A stretch of 64,000 nt of DNA from assembly GCA_947396885.1 (NCBI GenBank), contig OX377204.1, positions 91,894,728 through 91,958,727 on the forward strand, in the 5' to 3' direction. The notes under the pieces were generated by a model, which saw nothing but the letters and a program-made list of their open reading frames with translations, searched no databases and had not been told where the DNA came from. A program made the translations under genes and the position numbers. Positions 20,196 through 30,463 of this stretch are shown here, one piece after another (position 1 is the first letter of the stretch; every line of letters begins with the position of its first letter). This DNA comes from Heligmosomoides polygyrus polygyrus. Taxonomy: Eukaryota; Nematoda; Chromadorea; Rhabditida; Heligmosomidae.

Positions 20196-20572
20196 TTATC
20201 ATTTAAATTTATATTATTTATTCCAGTTTTTGTTAAAATATTATTCAAATAATTCATGTGCTACGTCACCTGTTTTCTAAGGTAAGGTATAATAGTTGTG
20301 AATTCGTCGAAATAATAAGTTGAATTGGAAGTTGAATAATCTAATATGATATGCCACAGGCATAGGCGGAATGAGGGAAATGAATTCGATGAAACACAGG
20401 ACACAACGCCCAGACGTAAACGAGAAGTTTAACTATAGTGCGTACTCTACACGCGGAAAGCTTATTACTGCGTAAATTGCCGACAATGCCGGAATTCGAG
20501 CGTCACTCGTCTGATGGGGAGTCACACAGCGGTTCGAAGAACTGGCAGGAGTTCAGCGATACGATACGCGAA
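20196..20572. other. Spacer, nothing recognised
   Basis: Unique in the window, no coding domain. Confidence 0.35.
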
Positions 20573-20852
20573 CGATAAAGGGATGAAAAACGCCGTTAGT
20601 CCAAACCTATTTGGGATGCGCCACGCATGTTACTCTTGCACGATTCCATGGAGGCCACTTGACCCATACAACACCCTGCGATGACCAGCCGATGGACAAA
20701 TCAGTAGCGGTTTTTTCTTCCCAGAAAGGATTGTACCAATTCGTTAGCCCCATAGGGATGAAATTTTTGGATGATCTAATTGGGACCAGAACCAAGCACA
20801 TCAATTCAGACTGCACAAGGCAACCGGAGCCTCTTCCTACTGCACTACCACC
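20573..20852 (-). mobile_element. SINE-A, diverged
   Basis: ACGCCGTTAGTCC, GGGATGCGCCACGCATG and CCAGCCGATGGACAAATCAG in order. The head is recognisable but mutated. Confidence 0.75.
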
Positions 20853-21167
20853 CCTTCAGGAAGATGCTTGCAATCAAGAAAGTGTATTAATTAATAACCA
20901 AATTAACAGTATACCTATCTTTAATACCTGTTTATGTACGGTAATTAAGATAGTCAAAAATGTTCCAATAATTTTTTGTCGAAGGAAAATTCTAGCGTAA
21001 CTTTCTTTGAATAATCTCATTGAAAGCCACGGTTTCAAGCCGAAAATGAAACTAAAAAATGCAAATTGATCGATCTCTTTGTTAAAGATTGAGGCTCCTC
21101 AAGAAAGGAACTAGTGCTCGAGTTCACGATTCTATTTTGGCACTATTTACTCTTATTTGTGCTACGG

Positions 21168-21447
21168 GGGCGCGTAGCGCAGTCGGAGATGGTGCCGGCT
21201 GTCGCGGATACCGATATCAGGATACTGATTCGAATTTCCCGTCAGGCTAACCAAGCCCTCCGGGGTCGGTGAATTGGTACCTGACTTGTCTGGGAAGGAC
21301 AAAGCGCTGACTTACCCATCGGCTGGCCACTGCAAGTAATTGTATGGCTAAGTATGCATTCAAATCACCCCCACGATATCCCGTAAAAGTAGAACGCGTG
21401 GCGCATTCCAAAAGGGTTGAGTAACGCTGTCCTGTATCCTTATCCTT
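21168..21447 (+). mobile_element. SINE-A, short TSD
   Basis: GGCGCGTAGCGCAGTCGGAG head and a full body with TATCCTTATCC tail. TGTGCTAC occurs on both sides (21158-21165, 21451-21458). Confidence 0.85.
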
Positions 21448-21534
21448 GTATGTGCTACTATACAAAAATTTTGAATTAAAATTTGAATAAGGAATTAAGA
21501 GGGAAGTATAAAGATCGGCTTAATAGGTCCCTGC

Positions 21535-21790
21535 ATGGATGCGCCACGCATTCTACTTCTGCGGGACGTCTTGGGAGCAATTTGAATGCCTACTTGATCC
21601 AGATAATGATTTGCAACGCCAGTTGATAGACAAAATCAGTGTGTTATACTTCTCAGAAAAACCGGCACTTATTCAACGACAAAGGAGGGAAGGAGGGTTT
21701 GGTTGGATTGGGTGGGAAAAGAACCACGAGCCTCGATTCGGTGTGCACGCGACAGCCGTTTCCGCCCCTGACTGCGCTACCACGCGTCCA
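21535..21790 (-). mobile_element. SINE-A, diverged
   Basis: GATGCGCCACGCATTCTAC through GGTTTGGTTGGATTGGGTGGG to the CACGCGTCCA 5' end. The tail is absent. Confidence 0.8.
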
Positions 21791-22019
21791 AGGACATGGG
21801 TATCCAGGAGAAAAATGAAATGAACTGGGTTCCTTCTCATTGTCAAGACTGTCGACGACATCCTTGCTATCTAGCGCTTAAGAGATTCAGATTCAGATGC
21901 ACTACCTCTGTGCCTATTCTATTAGGGTAGCCAAAAGTAATTAGACTCTCAATTTCGTTTTTAAATTAAATAAACTATACTAAGTATATATAATAAAATA
22001 TCTTAGTATTTTAAATGAA

Positions 22020-22170
22020 GGAAATCTAACTGTACTACACGCGACTTTAAGCGTCAATTTTCGACGCCTGCGTAATTTCAAGACGTCGCAAATTAGATGG
22101 GCTGGTCACTTACTGCGTTCCACTGACACTCGCCCCAACAATGTGGTAAGTACTGGATTCCGTGGTAAGG
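22020..22170 (+). pseudogene. LINE C-terminal fragment
   Basis: Encodes KTSQIRWAGHLLRSTDTRP. The RWAGHxxR motif is typical of the C-terminus of nematode RTE-like LINEs. It matches 33847-33945 at the DNA level. No RT domain remains. Confidence 0.55.
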
Positions 22171-22261
22171 TTTAACGAAAGATCTTAGGTTGTCCGGAAA
22201 GTTCTCAACAATTTGAGTGCTTCACTTTAAACTACCACAACTTTCTCAAATCTTATCAGAT

Positions 22262-23248
22262 TTAGTCAAAATAAGCACCGTTCGAATCAGTACACTCTTG
22301 CCAACGGGCCACCAGTCGACTTATTCCATCAGCGAAAAAATTAGGTGGTCAAGATTTGACAAAATCCACGAACGCTGTTTTGGCTTGGTCCCTTTGGTGA
22401 AAGTTTTACCAGCAAGAAAGTTCTGAAAGCGTTTGAAGAGGTGGTAGTCGGTTGGTGAGAGGTCTGGAGAATATGGCGGGTGAGGCAGAACTTCACCCCT
22501 TAATTCGTTCGATTTTCGAATAGTGATTTGTGAAACGGGTGGGAAGGCGTTGTCGTGTAAAAGAATCGGACCTGTTCTGTTGACCAGTGCTAGCTGAAGT
22601 TGACGCAATTTTCGGTACACTTCGTTGATTTGCCTACAGTAGGACTCTGCTGTGATCGCTTGGTCTGGTGCCAAAAAGTTGCAATGGATCACACCAGCCG
22701 CTGACCACCACACAGTGACCATTCCCTTTTTTGGTGGAGATTCGCCTTTGGAAAATGCCTAGGGGGTTCGTCGGCGTCCAAGCACTGTCCGGAACGCTTC
22801 CTGTTATCATACAGAATCCACTCTTCATCACAAGTGACGACTCGATACAAAAACAGGTCAGGAAGAACGAATCTCGAAGTGACAATTGTTGTCGCTCCCT
22901 CAACTCGTGTGGTACCCATTTTTCGAGCTTCTTCACCTTCCCAATGCGTTCCAAACCATCCGCAACAGCAGCTTCACTGACGTCCAGCTCTTCCGCGATC
23001 CCACGAACTGTTTGAGATGGTTCAGTTTCCACCAATTCCTTCAACTCGTCGTCCAGGACTGCTCTAGGTCGACCGCTACGGGGTCGTCTTCGAATCTCCG
23101 GTCCGAAATTTACTGGACCACTGGCGCACAATGCTTTCTCCAACACTATTAGGCCCCACACTTGATTGATCTGTCGAGCTGTCTCGGCTGCAGAATGTCC
23201 CAATCTGAAGTCAAAATAAAATATCGTTCGGAATCGCTCCTTCGACAT
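22262..23248 (-). pseudogene. mariner transposase (mariner-2), frameshifted
   Basis: Starts at ATG 23246-23248 with MSKERFRTIFYFDF, the usual mariner N-terminus, then two helix-turn-helix regions (SAAETARQINQVWG; QTVRGIAEELDVSEAAVADG). WVPHEL and the first Asp region VTCDEEWILYDN are in a second frame, MVTVWWSAAGVIH and HDNAFPPV (second Asp) in another, then YSPDLSPTDYHLF (third Asp). The C-terminus RWQECTDSNGAYFD is again shifted and ends at 22262. The Asp-Asp spacing is 34 residues (D34D). Reading from the HDNA motif, RPH is mutated to FPP. All domains of a full mariner are present, but at least three frameshifts make it inactive. A close fragment is at 7708-7922. Confidence 0.9.
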
Positions 23249-23412
23249 TTGGAGGGCGCTCGTTCCTTACACGACCTCGCTCGCCGCCCACTTCCCGCCC
23301 TACCCGCGCCGCCCTATTTGGACAAGTTTGCGGGGCGCGAAACCGTCGTTATTTGGCGTGACGTCGTCCAAAACCCGAACAACCGATAGGAGACGATTGG
23401 GGAACGCACCTC

Positions 23413-23745
23413 ATGGAGAACTCCAAAGCCATTTTTTTAGTTCGGTTGTGGAGACAGTTGAGGGAAGGAGGTGGATTCTTTAAATATTCACCACAACTAG
23501 AGATTATGGGTGATTCCGGTCAGGAATTGGTAGTCTCTACATTGAAGGCTTATCTGAAATTGTGCGCGAAAACCGGCTCGCCGTCCTCTCTTTCCAAGGA
23601 TCAGACAATTCTCCTTGTGCTGAAGAACTTTCCAGTGGATGATCATGTTGTTCCCATGACATATCTCGTTAAGATGATGTTGTTCTTGTCGGAAAATGCG
23701 AACAACGCCTTAGAACGTCGTGGCAGGACCTCAAGAAAGCTTTGA
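23413..23745 (+). CDS. Unrecognised ORF inside mariner-2 (passenger candidate)
   Basis: An ATG-started frame of 110 codons, antisense to the transposase and lying between it and the element's right end. The protein is amphipathic and Leu-rich (ELVVSTLKAYLKLC, PVDDHVVPMTYLVKMMLFL) with no motif I can name. Base use is balanced and unlike the AT-rich neighbours. It could be a captured host exon, part of another mobile element inserted in the 5' region, or chance. I infer nothing about function. Confidence 0.3.
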   Translation: MENSKAIFLVRLWRQLREGGGFFKYSPQLEIMGDSGQELVVSTLKAYLKLCAKTGSPSSLSKDQTILLVLKNFPVDDHVVPMTYLVKMMLFLSENANNALERRGRTSRKL

Positions 23746-24167
23746 CGCCGCAGCTCAAAAGTCCTTTTCTCCAAATCTGGTGTGCAAGATTCTGACGCTT
23801 GTCAAGAACGAAATCTGTTCAGGATGGAGTTGCCAGATCAAGGGAAGTGATAAGAAATGCGATGCCTCCGTGTGATGGCGCTATTCGGACATGTTGTCCT
23901 CGACCCACCCTTTGCTCCGCCCCTTTCTGAGGGCAGTGTAGGGAACACCTCTCCGCCGACATACTTAAATAAACCGCAAAAGTATAAAACAACGTTGAAA
24001 CATAATTTATTTGGTCATATAGAGCAAAAAATTCTTCAGAGAAAGTAGCATTAATGTGCAATGCAAGTTGAATTTTTACTTAAAAATAGACGAATGAAAA
24101 TAGTAACACAAAACGTTAGAACTCTGCGGACAACCTAGCAATATATAAGTGTTATTAGGAATGCTTT

Positions 24168-24221
24168 GCTCAGCACCGTTGAGAAATTTGTTGAATTTTC
24201 TCATTACTTTTGCCCTGCTAA
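24168..24221 (+). mobile_element. mariner-1 terminal fragment
   Basis: CAGCACCGTTGAGAAATTTG and TTCTCATTACTTTTGCCC match the right end of mariner-1 copy 2. No left end is present. Confidence 0.65.
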
Positions 24222-24770
24222 TGCTCAATAATGGCATCACTCGTCTCCATTGTCCTCCGAATTAGACTTCTACAGTAGCTCGCTTTAAAACGGATGGATT
24301 CTGCGGCTATTTAAAGACACACTTCACCAAGCTAAGATCTCTGCTCTAGACGACGTGGTTCTTTACGAATATCGGGTCTTCACGATTGGACTTTTTAATT
24401 ACTATGAGCAGAGCATATTGGAAAATTCTCCATGCCATGCACTGCGGAGGAGGCGTAGAGGTTAGTAGTATAGTGCCGAACATGAAAGTGTTGATGCTGA
24501 ACTGACCACAGGCAGCAGCGAAAAATTGCTCTTAAAATTTTACACTTATTCGTGTACAGGGCCCGTGTAGCGCAGTCGGAGGAGTCGCGACTGCCGCGTG
24601 CACCCGATACCAGGTTCCTGGTTCGGATTTCCCGCCCAGGCCAACCGAGCCTTCCATCCCTTCGGGGTCGGTGAATTGGTACCAGACGTGTCTGGAAAGG
24701 ATAAAGCGCTGACTTGTTCATCGACTGGCCACCGCAAGTCATTGTATGGCCGCGACATCCCGTAGAAGTA

Positions 24771-25674
24771 TTAGGGGGGGCCAAAAGTAATGAGACACCC
24801 CACGCCGTGTCCATATATCTCGTGGCTGGAGTCTGGTTTCGTGCTTGTTGTACTTGTATGTTTGTATGCTACTTACTGAAGCCCATCTGAAAAGTTACCA
24901 CTTCCGCTCTTTCCAGAAGCATGCCAAAAACCCCAGCCTGTCTCATGCCGAAACCCCAGTCTGACGAGTCGACCTGTGTCGCTCAAATCTCCCCCAATTC
25001 CCAACCTCGAGCAGCCTGGGCTCAATATTCACGCAAGATGAGAAGTACGTCTTCTACCTTAATCCTGCCAAGCAGCGAGTCTGGGTGAGGCCTGGTGAAT
25101 TTTTACCGACCTTCGTTCGGCGAGATGTTCACGGCGAGAAGCATCTTTGGAGCTTTTGGGTCTGCGCCCATGGATCGGTTTACCGGAGGCTGTTTCCCAA
25201 GAGCACCGCGATGAACTCCAAGGCCATGGTGAACGAAATAGAGGAGATGGGCGAGCGACTCGCTCTTATTCATTCGCAGCGCTTCAAGAAGGTTCTCCTC
25301 TTCGACAACGCCGCACCCCATCGGGAACAAGTAAGCCCGGATAAGCTTGGCCAGCTGGGCTACGTTCACATGCCTCACCCACCGTATTCGCTGGACACCT
25401 CTCCATGCAACTACCACTACTACTTGAGCCTACAGGACTTCCTAGTCGGAAGGGACACAAAAACCCAAGCAGTCCTTGACAACCATATCGAGCAGTTGAT
25501 CAACACCAGGCTCAAGCAGTTCTGGAAGGATGGGATCAGGAAGTTGGCTGAGCGATGGCAGCAAGGTCCTTGCCCTTAATGGCAAATACACTCCTCAGCA
25601 TGGTTGAGTTGTAATTGAGTTATAAGGAGATAAATTTTTTTTTCATTTTGTCTCATTACTTTTGGCCCCCCTAA
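24771..25674 (+). mobile_element. mariner-1 element, copy 3, nested in a SINE
   Basis: TTAGGGGGGGCCAAAAGTAA at the left and TTACTTTTGGCCCCCCTAA at the right, with TA at 24769-24770 and 25675-25676. The target is the GTAGAAG-TA-GAATGCG site of the SINE, giving an exact insertion point. It is the best-preserved of the three copies. Confidence 0.95.
24965..25579 (+). pseudogene. mariner-1 transposase, catalytic part only, open frame
   Basis: Open for about 204 codons to a TAA at 25579. Contains TQDEKYVFYL (first Asp), WVRPGEFLPTFVRRDVHGEK, LLFDNAAPHRE (second Asp), SLDTSPCNYHYYL where the third catalytic residue reads Asn instead of Asp (copy 1 has Asp), and RKLAERWQQ at the end. The expected N-terminal paired helix-turn-helix region (roughly 110 residues in full mariners) is missing, and a stop lies just upstream at 24962. 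So the frame is open, but the protein would lack DNA binding and a key catalytic residue. It may still be read as a fragment, but I infer no activity. Confidence 0.85.
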
Positions 25675-25848
25675 TAGAATGCGTGGCGCATCCCAAAAGG
25701 GATTGAGTAACGCCGTCCTTTATCCTTTTACCTTATTCGTGTACATGCTACTGCAAACGATAGGATATAGGGAGTGAGAGCTTAACGTTCGTAAGGTTTC
25801 GCTGAAAGCGCCGCTGAAAGCTCTGGTAAAAATTTTGCAGGATATACC

Positions 25849-26345
25849 ATTTTCACGTCGAACTTGACATTTTTAAATTAAACTGAACTCCTTTAAAATC
25901 ACACTAGACACGATTTAAATCAAACTGGACACTCTTCTAAGCCACCTTATAACATTTGAACTAAAATCCATCTTCTCCTATTTGAAATCCGAATATCTCT
26001 ATTTTGGCACTAAAAATTCGCGCTCTGTTGTTCTTTAAAACAAGCTATAAACCTTTCCTTTTTCATGAAAAATAAGAATTTTATGAAATTTCAAGCAAAG
26101 GGTTCACTTATTGGATGGTGAATTAAAAGTTAAAAGAGAACGTATTAAAATGTTTCTTGAGCAAAGAAAATTTTAACCTTTTTGGAGAGTCTCTAGTTTA
26201 ATGTAGAAGAAGTTCATTTTGATTTGGAAGAGTTTGTTTTGATTTCAGAAGTCATAAGATAGCTTAGAAGAGTATCCAGTTTGACGTGAAAAGTGTCCAA
26301 GTTGATATGAAAAGTGTCGAAATCGACGTTAAAATGTTATATATG
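25849..26345. repeat. Family F, short fold-back form (copy 5)
   Basis: The left end TATACCATTTTCACGTCGAA and the right end ...GACGTGAAAAGTGTCC to GTTATATATG are mirror-like. The inner arm has GGAGAGTCTCTAGTTTAATG. Confidence 0.65.
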
Positions 26346-26390
26346 TGAAATCGAAAAGTAATTCAGACAAATTTGACGTGTTATTATCAT

Positions 26391-26696
26391 CGGGATGTCG
26401 TCGAGGGCACGTGTAGCGCAGTCGGGAGAGGCGCCGGCTGTCGCGTGCACCCGATACCAGGTTTCTGGTTCGGATTTCGCGCCCAGGCCAACCAAGCCTT
26501 CCATCCCTCCGGGGTAGGTAATTGATACCAGACTTGTCTGAGAAGGATAGAAGCGCTGACTTGTTCATCGGCTGGCCACCGCAAGTCATTGTATGGCCAA
26601 ATACGCATTCAACTCGCCTCCACGACATCCCGTAGAAACAGAGTGCGTGGCGCATCCCAAAGGGGTTAAATAACGCCGTCCCTTATCCTTTATCCT
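26391..26696 (+). mobile_element. SINE-A with 10-bp TSD
   Basis: TTATTATCAT at 26381-26390 and 26697-26706. The usual head starts at 26405; 14 bp before it (CGGGATGTCGTCGA) are inside the TSD. Confidence 0.9.
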
Positions 26697-26706
26697 TTAT
26701 TATCAT

Positions 26707-26920
26707 TGACTACATAGTTACTCTGATGAGGTCGAAAAGTCGTTGATACTACAAGTATGGCTCACTGCCTTAGAAGCAAGCCGGGAGGTAGAAGCCAAAA
26801 TTCAAGAGGAAGAAGGACAACGTGATTTTTCAAGGCGGCGCGACCGACGGTCTTCACTAGTCACTCACAGGCTGCTTAAGCCTTTCAAGAACTACTCAGA
26901 CTCTAGGACTTCACAGGTGT
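26707..26920. repeat. Family G repeat, copy 1
   Basis: Aligns with 57958-58170: CTCTGATGAGGTCGAA, GTTGATACTACAA, AATTCAAGAGGAAGAAGGAC, TTTTTCAAGGCGGC, GGCTG-TTAAGCCTTTC. No coding signal. Confidence 0.65.
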
Positions 26921-27373
26921 AACGATGACTAATAGATCAGAGCCTTAGAAAGCCGAGAAAAAGCCCCTCGAGATAACCTTCAGCTAGACAGCCACAACGG
27001 CCTTAGAACGTCGACCGAAAGTACTGGAGTAAATGTTGTTACTCTCGCCTTTAATAGCGCTTTTTTCCACGCTGAATATAAATTGAATTTCCTGAAATAA
27101 TTGAGTTCTATTTATTCTGGGAAATTGTGTCGGTGACGTTATTAGAGTACGTCTACTAGTCAACAGCAGCCCTTCTTTACATTTCATTCTAAATTTCGCT
27201 GAAGGTCTTTTTCAAAATGTTATTCACCACTCGGAGGAGAATGATTTGCTCTATCATAAAATATGTTCGTATTTTCATAACACCATAAATCACAAACTAT
27301 ATTTCTAATTTTTCTATCTTAACTGTTAATTCTATGGTCAACAACATTGAAAAATAACCTTCGCCGACAATAA

Positions 27374-28220
27374 AAGGATAAAAGGATAAAGGACGGCGTT
27401 ATTCAATCCTCTTTGGAATGCGCCAAGCATTCTACTTCTCGGGATGTCGTGGAGGCGTGTTGAATGCGTTTTCTTTATTCTTTATTCATTTACGCGAAGT
27501 AATATATTGTGTTAACAGAGACAATCAACTACGTACATGAAGAGAGCTTCGCTAGCTCAGAGTATGAATGAGCTATGAGTCGTATGAAGTATGAATCAGC
27601 TCAGAGTAAGGACACTACGGATATAGCTTGGGCAATTACACCAGTAACGCTGCTTTCCCCTTGGAACGAGTGAAGGTGTCCCCAGCGAGATCCTTGTCCT
27701 GACCCAGAACGCAATCTGATAGAAGTACTGGGGCTTGATGACAACTTAACTCGAGACGAACGCATTCGACCGAGACCCCAGGCGGACAGGCCGAGGGGGA
27801 CCTCAAGCTAGGGGTTCTCCAGAACCACAGGATCCTCAACCAGCTAGTGCAGCATTGCTCCAAGAGGCGAAAAGATCATGATATCATTATCAGCCATACA
27901 GATGCACTTATCAGTCGTCTATCCTATAGCATCGTATGATCCCATAGCACTCAAGGGGTTACCCATCTTGGCAGCAGTCAAATCGGTGGCAGGCCAATTC
28001 GAAGCGTAACTGAATGCGTTTTCTGGCCATACAATGACTTGTGGTGGCCAGCCGATGTACAAGACAGTGCTTTTTCCTTCCCAAACAAGTCTGGTACCAA
28101 TTTACCGATCCCGGAGAAATGGAAGGCTTAATTGGCCTAGGCGGGAAATCCGAACCAGGAACCTGGTATCGGGTGCAGTCGATAGCCGGCGCCTCCTCCG
28201 ACTGCGCTCCATGCGCCCTC
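27374..28220 (-). mobile_element. SINE-A with 13-bp TSD, interrupted
   Basis: TCGCCGACAATAA at 27361-27373 and 28221-28233. The SINE is split at the TGAATGCGT site: 27374-27474 holds the tail and 3' block, 28011-28220 the rest including both boxes. Confidence 0.9.
27475..28010 (-). mobile_element. Retro-insertion of unknown family inside the SINE
   Basis: TGAATGCGTTTTCT is present on both sides (27461-27474, 28011-28024), a 14-bp TSD. Read on the minus strand, the insert ends in GTAAATGAATAAAGAATAAA, a short tandem tail as left by LINE-type integration. No protein domain is recognisable in its 536 bp, so it is a 5'-truncated LINE or another non-coding retroelement. Confidence 0.75.
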
Positions 28221-28233
28221 TCGCCGACAATAA

Positions 28234-28594
28234 TATGGAAGAATAACCTTCGACGGCAGGTCTTTCCCCTTTCGCTTATTTATTTATTTATTTATTTATT
28301 TATTACTTTTCAAGGATGTCATATAACAATTTAACGAACCACAGATCAAAAATAATCGTCATGCAATACGTTCACCAAACATGGCCTTTTCCAGGTGCTT
28401 TTTAGTCAATATCTGAATGCTTCCTAATGGAAACAGTGCTTGTGAAACAGTATCTGATGACGAAATCGCTTCTGATGATTTCAAACCCCATAACTCATCG
28501 CGTGCAATTGTTTGGCGTACATCACATCCGAAGAGGACAAGCGCATATTACAGTTTTTAGGTTTTTAGGGCAAAGAGGTGTATTCTGAGAGTCA
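28234..28594. other. Spacer with (TTAT)n array
   Basis: A (TTAT)n run at about 28276-28304, then unique sequence. Confidence 0.45.
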
Positions 28595-28724
28595 GATTAT
28601 AGTCTCGAAAAGGAAGGGAAGGACGGACCGACAAACAGATGAGCGGATAGACAGACAGGGAGACAAACAGACAGACGTACATATGACTCTGACACCACCT
28701 TGCAGAAGCTTCCAGTCGGAGACT

Positions 28725-29325
28725 GTCCACCAAACCGACGGTATCATTTTCTTATCGTGAACTTCTCTTTTGACGTTCGGTTCCGGGTCCTTTCCTGTGT
28801 CCACCCATTTCTTACGTCTACTATGCTTAACCAAAAACAACACCTTTTCATCGCCCGTGATTATGTGTCTGAGCTATTCGAAATGGCGCTTTTTGGAGAT
28901 CAGGAAAGTACAGGCTCTCCTCGCTGGAGTCTTTGGTCATCTGACAGTTTGTGAGGTATCTCCATCTGCCGTACCTTGCAACTTTCCCGAGCTCTCGAAG
29001 ATGGCGGTCCACTGTCATTTGGCTGCAGCCCAACCTTCTTGCTACATCCCTGGTACTTGTTGCAGAATCGGCTTCGACGAGGTCTCTGAGATTCTCATGA
29101 TGAACCTTCATTGAACCTCGCAATCTCGTGACGTCTTCCTAACTGTGTTCGCCTGACTTGAAGCGGGAGAACCATATATTGCAGATTTTTGCAGAGATCA
29201 CCCCTTCGCCGTACCTGCTACATATACTTCGGCAGGCTTCTGCTGCGGAGTGATCTCCATCGAACTCATACAACAAGCAGTGTCGAAGGTGGTAAGTGAC
29301 ACACGTCAAAATCAGCGACATATGT
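28725..29325 (-). pseudogene. mariner transposase remnant (mariner-5)
   Basis: Minus-strand frames give an N-terminal DNA-binding region: LLYEFDGDHSAAEACRSI and SRFKSGEHS in one frame, LVEADSATSTRDVARRLGCS and VDRHLRELGKV in another, WRYLTNCQ (linker), then a shifted piece with KKWVDTGKDPEP and IPSVWWTVSDWKLL, which corresponds to the VWW motif after the first Asp. The second and third Asp regions are missing. Downstream on the minus strand the sequence turns into a CAGACAG-rich low-complexity stretch, so the 3' half was lost. Inverted ends were not found. Distinct from mariner-1 to -4 by sequence. Confidence 0.75.
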
Positions 29326-29330
29326 TGCCT

Positions 29331-30463
29331 GGTGCAAATCTCAGTCTTATACAGCAAACCAAGGACAGTCCAGGGACCGGATTCATCAACGACTTACAGC
29401 AGTTTAACCAGGAACCTAGAAATTCAGAAATTACAGCCGAAAGTCTTGAAAAGGCGACTTAACAGCAATCTTTACGGTGAAATCTCTGTGAAATTCCCTG
29501 TAAAAGATACAAGTAGCAAGCTCCGGCTTTCGGTCGAATTCTAGATTCCGTTACGTTCATAGTGTTTTTGATTAATCAGAATTCGTGGTAGTTTCTCTGT
29601 AATAAATGAGTGGAAGGAGAGTTACTACAGGTGCAAGAAGCCTTTGAATAGGGGACAGTAGTTATATCCTGTTTCACCTCTAAGCCCTAAAGCCGATGCA
29701 TTGTGAATTCGCTGTAGAATGTTACCGCTGTAGCGTTGATGAATCTCGTCCTAGAATTTTCTCACAACCGAACTTGCCATGTGGCTCAGGAGAAACTGAG
29801 CCACATTTTGTCAAAGAAAGTGGACAGAACTTATGTTGCACCCTAATAGCCCGAAGGTTGATTTTGTAAGAAGTTACGTTCAAAAAAGTGAAAACACGTG
29901 TTCCGCTGACGGGTACTGTAGCTAGAGCAGGGATCCTTAGCACCCTAAGAAAAGCCGAATGCTGTATTCGTTTATGCGCGATTCAATTTGTGATGCTGTA
30001 AGACGGCATTTCAGGATTTCACCTTATTCCCGATGAACTTCCCATGGCAACGCACCACTATTTCGTTACAGTACGACATTTTCAGCGGTGACGGTGTTTC
30101 CTACTTTAATGGCAGGCAGTTGCGTAATGCGTCAGCCTAAGTAGAAGCACCGTTTCAGCTAAGTAGCAAAGAGCATACTGTGTAGGGGCATTCAAAAAAA
30201 AAGCCGCCGAAAAACATTCGTGTGCAGCAGAACTGAACACGTTGATTGCGAAGTGCAAATTGCTCTGCAGAAAGATTTTTCCAGGGTGTTCGTCTCGTTG
30301 TTGTCGCCTGCAGGCAGCGAACATAACGGAATAAAGGCCGTTTTTGGAAGCGGACTTACGGCTAGCTCTCTAACTAGGTGGAGCGATTGCAGCGGTAGAC
30401 TTTGTCGTCCACAGACCGCGAACAAAGCGGAAATAGTGGCCGTTTTTGAAAGAAATTAATATA
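29331..30463. other. Unassigned region with one MITE-K end
   Basis: ACCGGATTCATCAACGACTT at 29374 resembles a MITE-K terminus, but no partner end is seen. Several short frames have no recognisable domain. Confidence 0.35.

Larger units (their letters stand above)
22188..24135 (-). mobile_element. mariner-2 element with long 5' passenger segment
   Basis: Left end GGTTGTCCGGAAAGTTCTCA (22188 on) and right end AGAACTCTGCGGACAACC (24118-24135) are inverted copies with a TA on each side (22186-22187, 24136-24137). At 1.95 kb it is about 0.7 kb longer than a typical mariner. The excess lies between the transposase start (23248) and the right end and holds an open frame on the opposite strand (23413-23745). 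Confidence 0.75.
24559..25731 (+). mobile_element. SINE-A interrupted by mariner-1; 14-bp TSD
   Basis: CTTATTCGTGTACA flanks the SINE at 24545-24558 and 25732-25745. The SINE runs 24559-24770 and resumes at 25677 (GAATGCGTGGCGC), split by the mariner-1 copy. Some 25 bp of body (between TATGGCC and GCGACATCC) were lost. Confidence 0.9.

Noticed and set aside
26716..26735. CTGATGAGGTCGAAA looks like a hammerhead core
   Set aside because: Only four bases lie between CTGATGA and GAAA, too few for stem II, and the second copy (57970) has lost GAAA.
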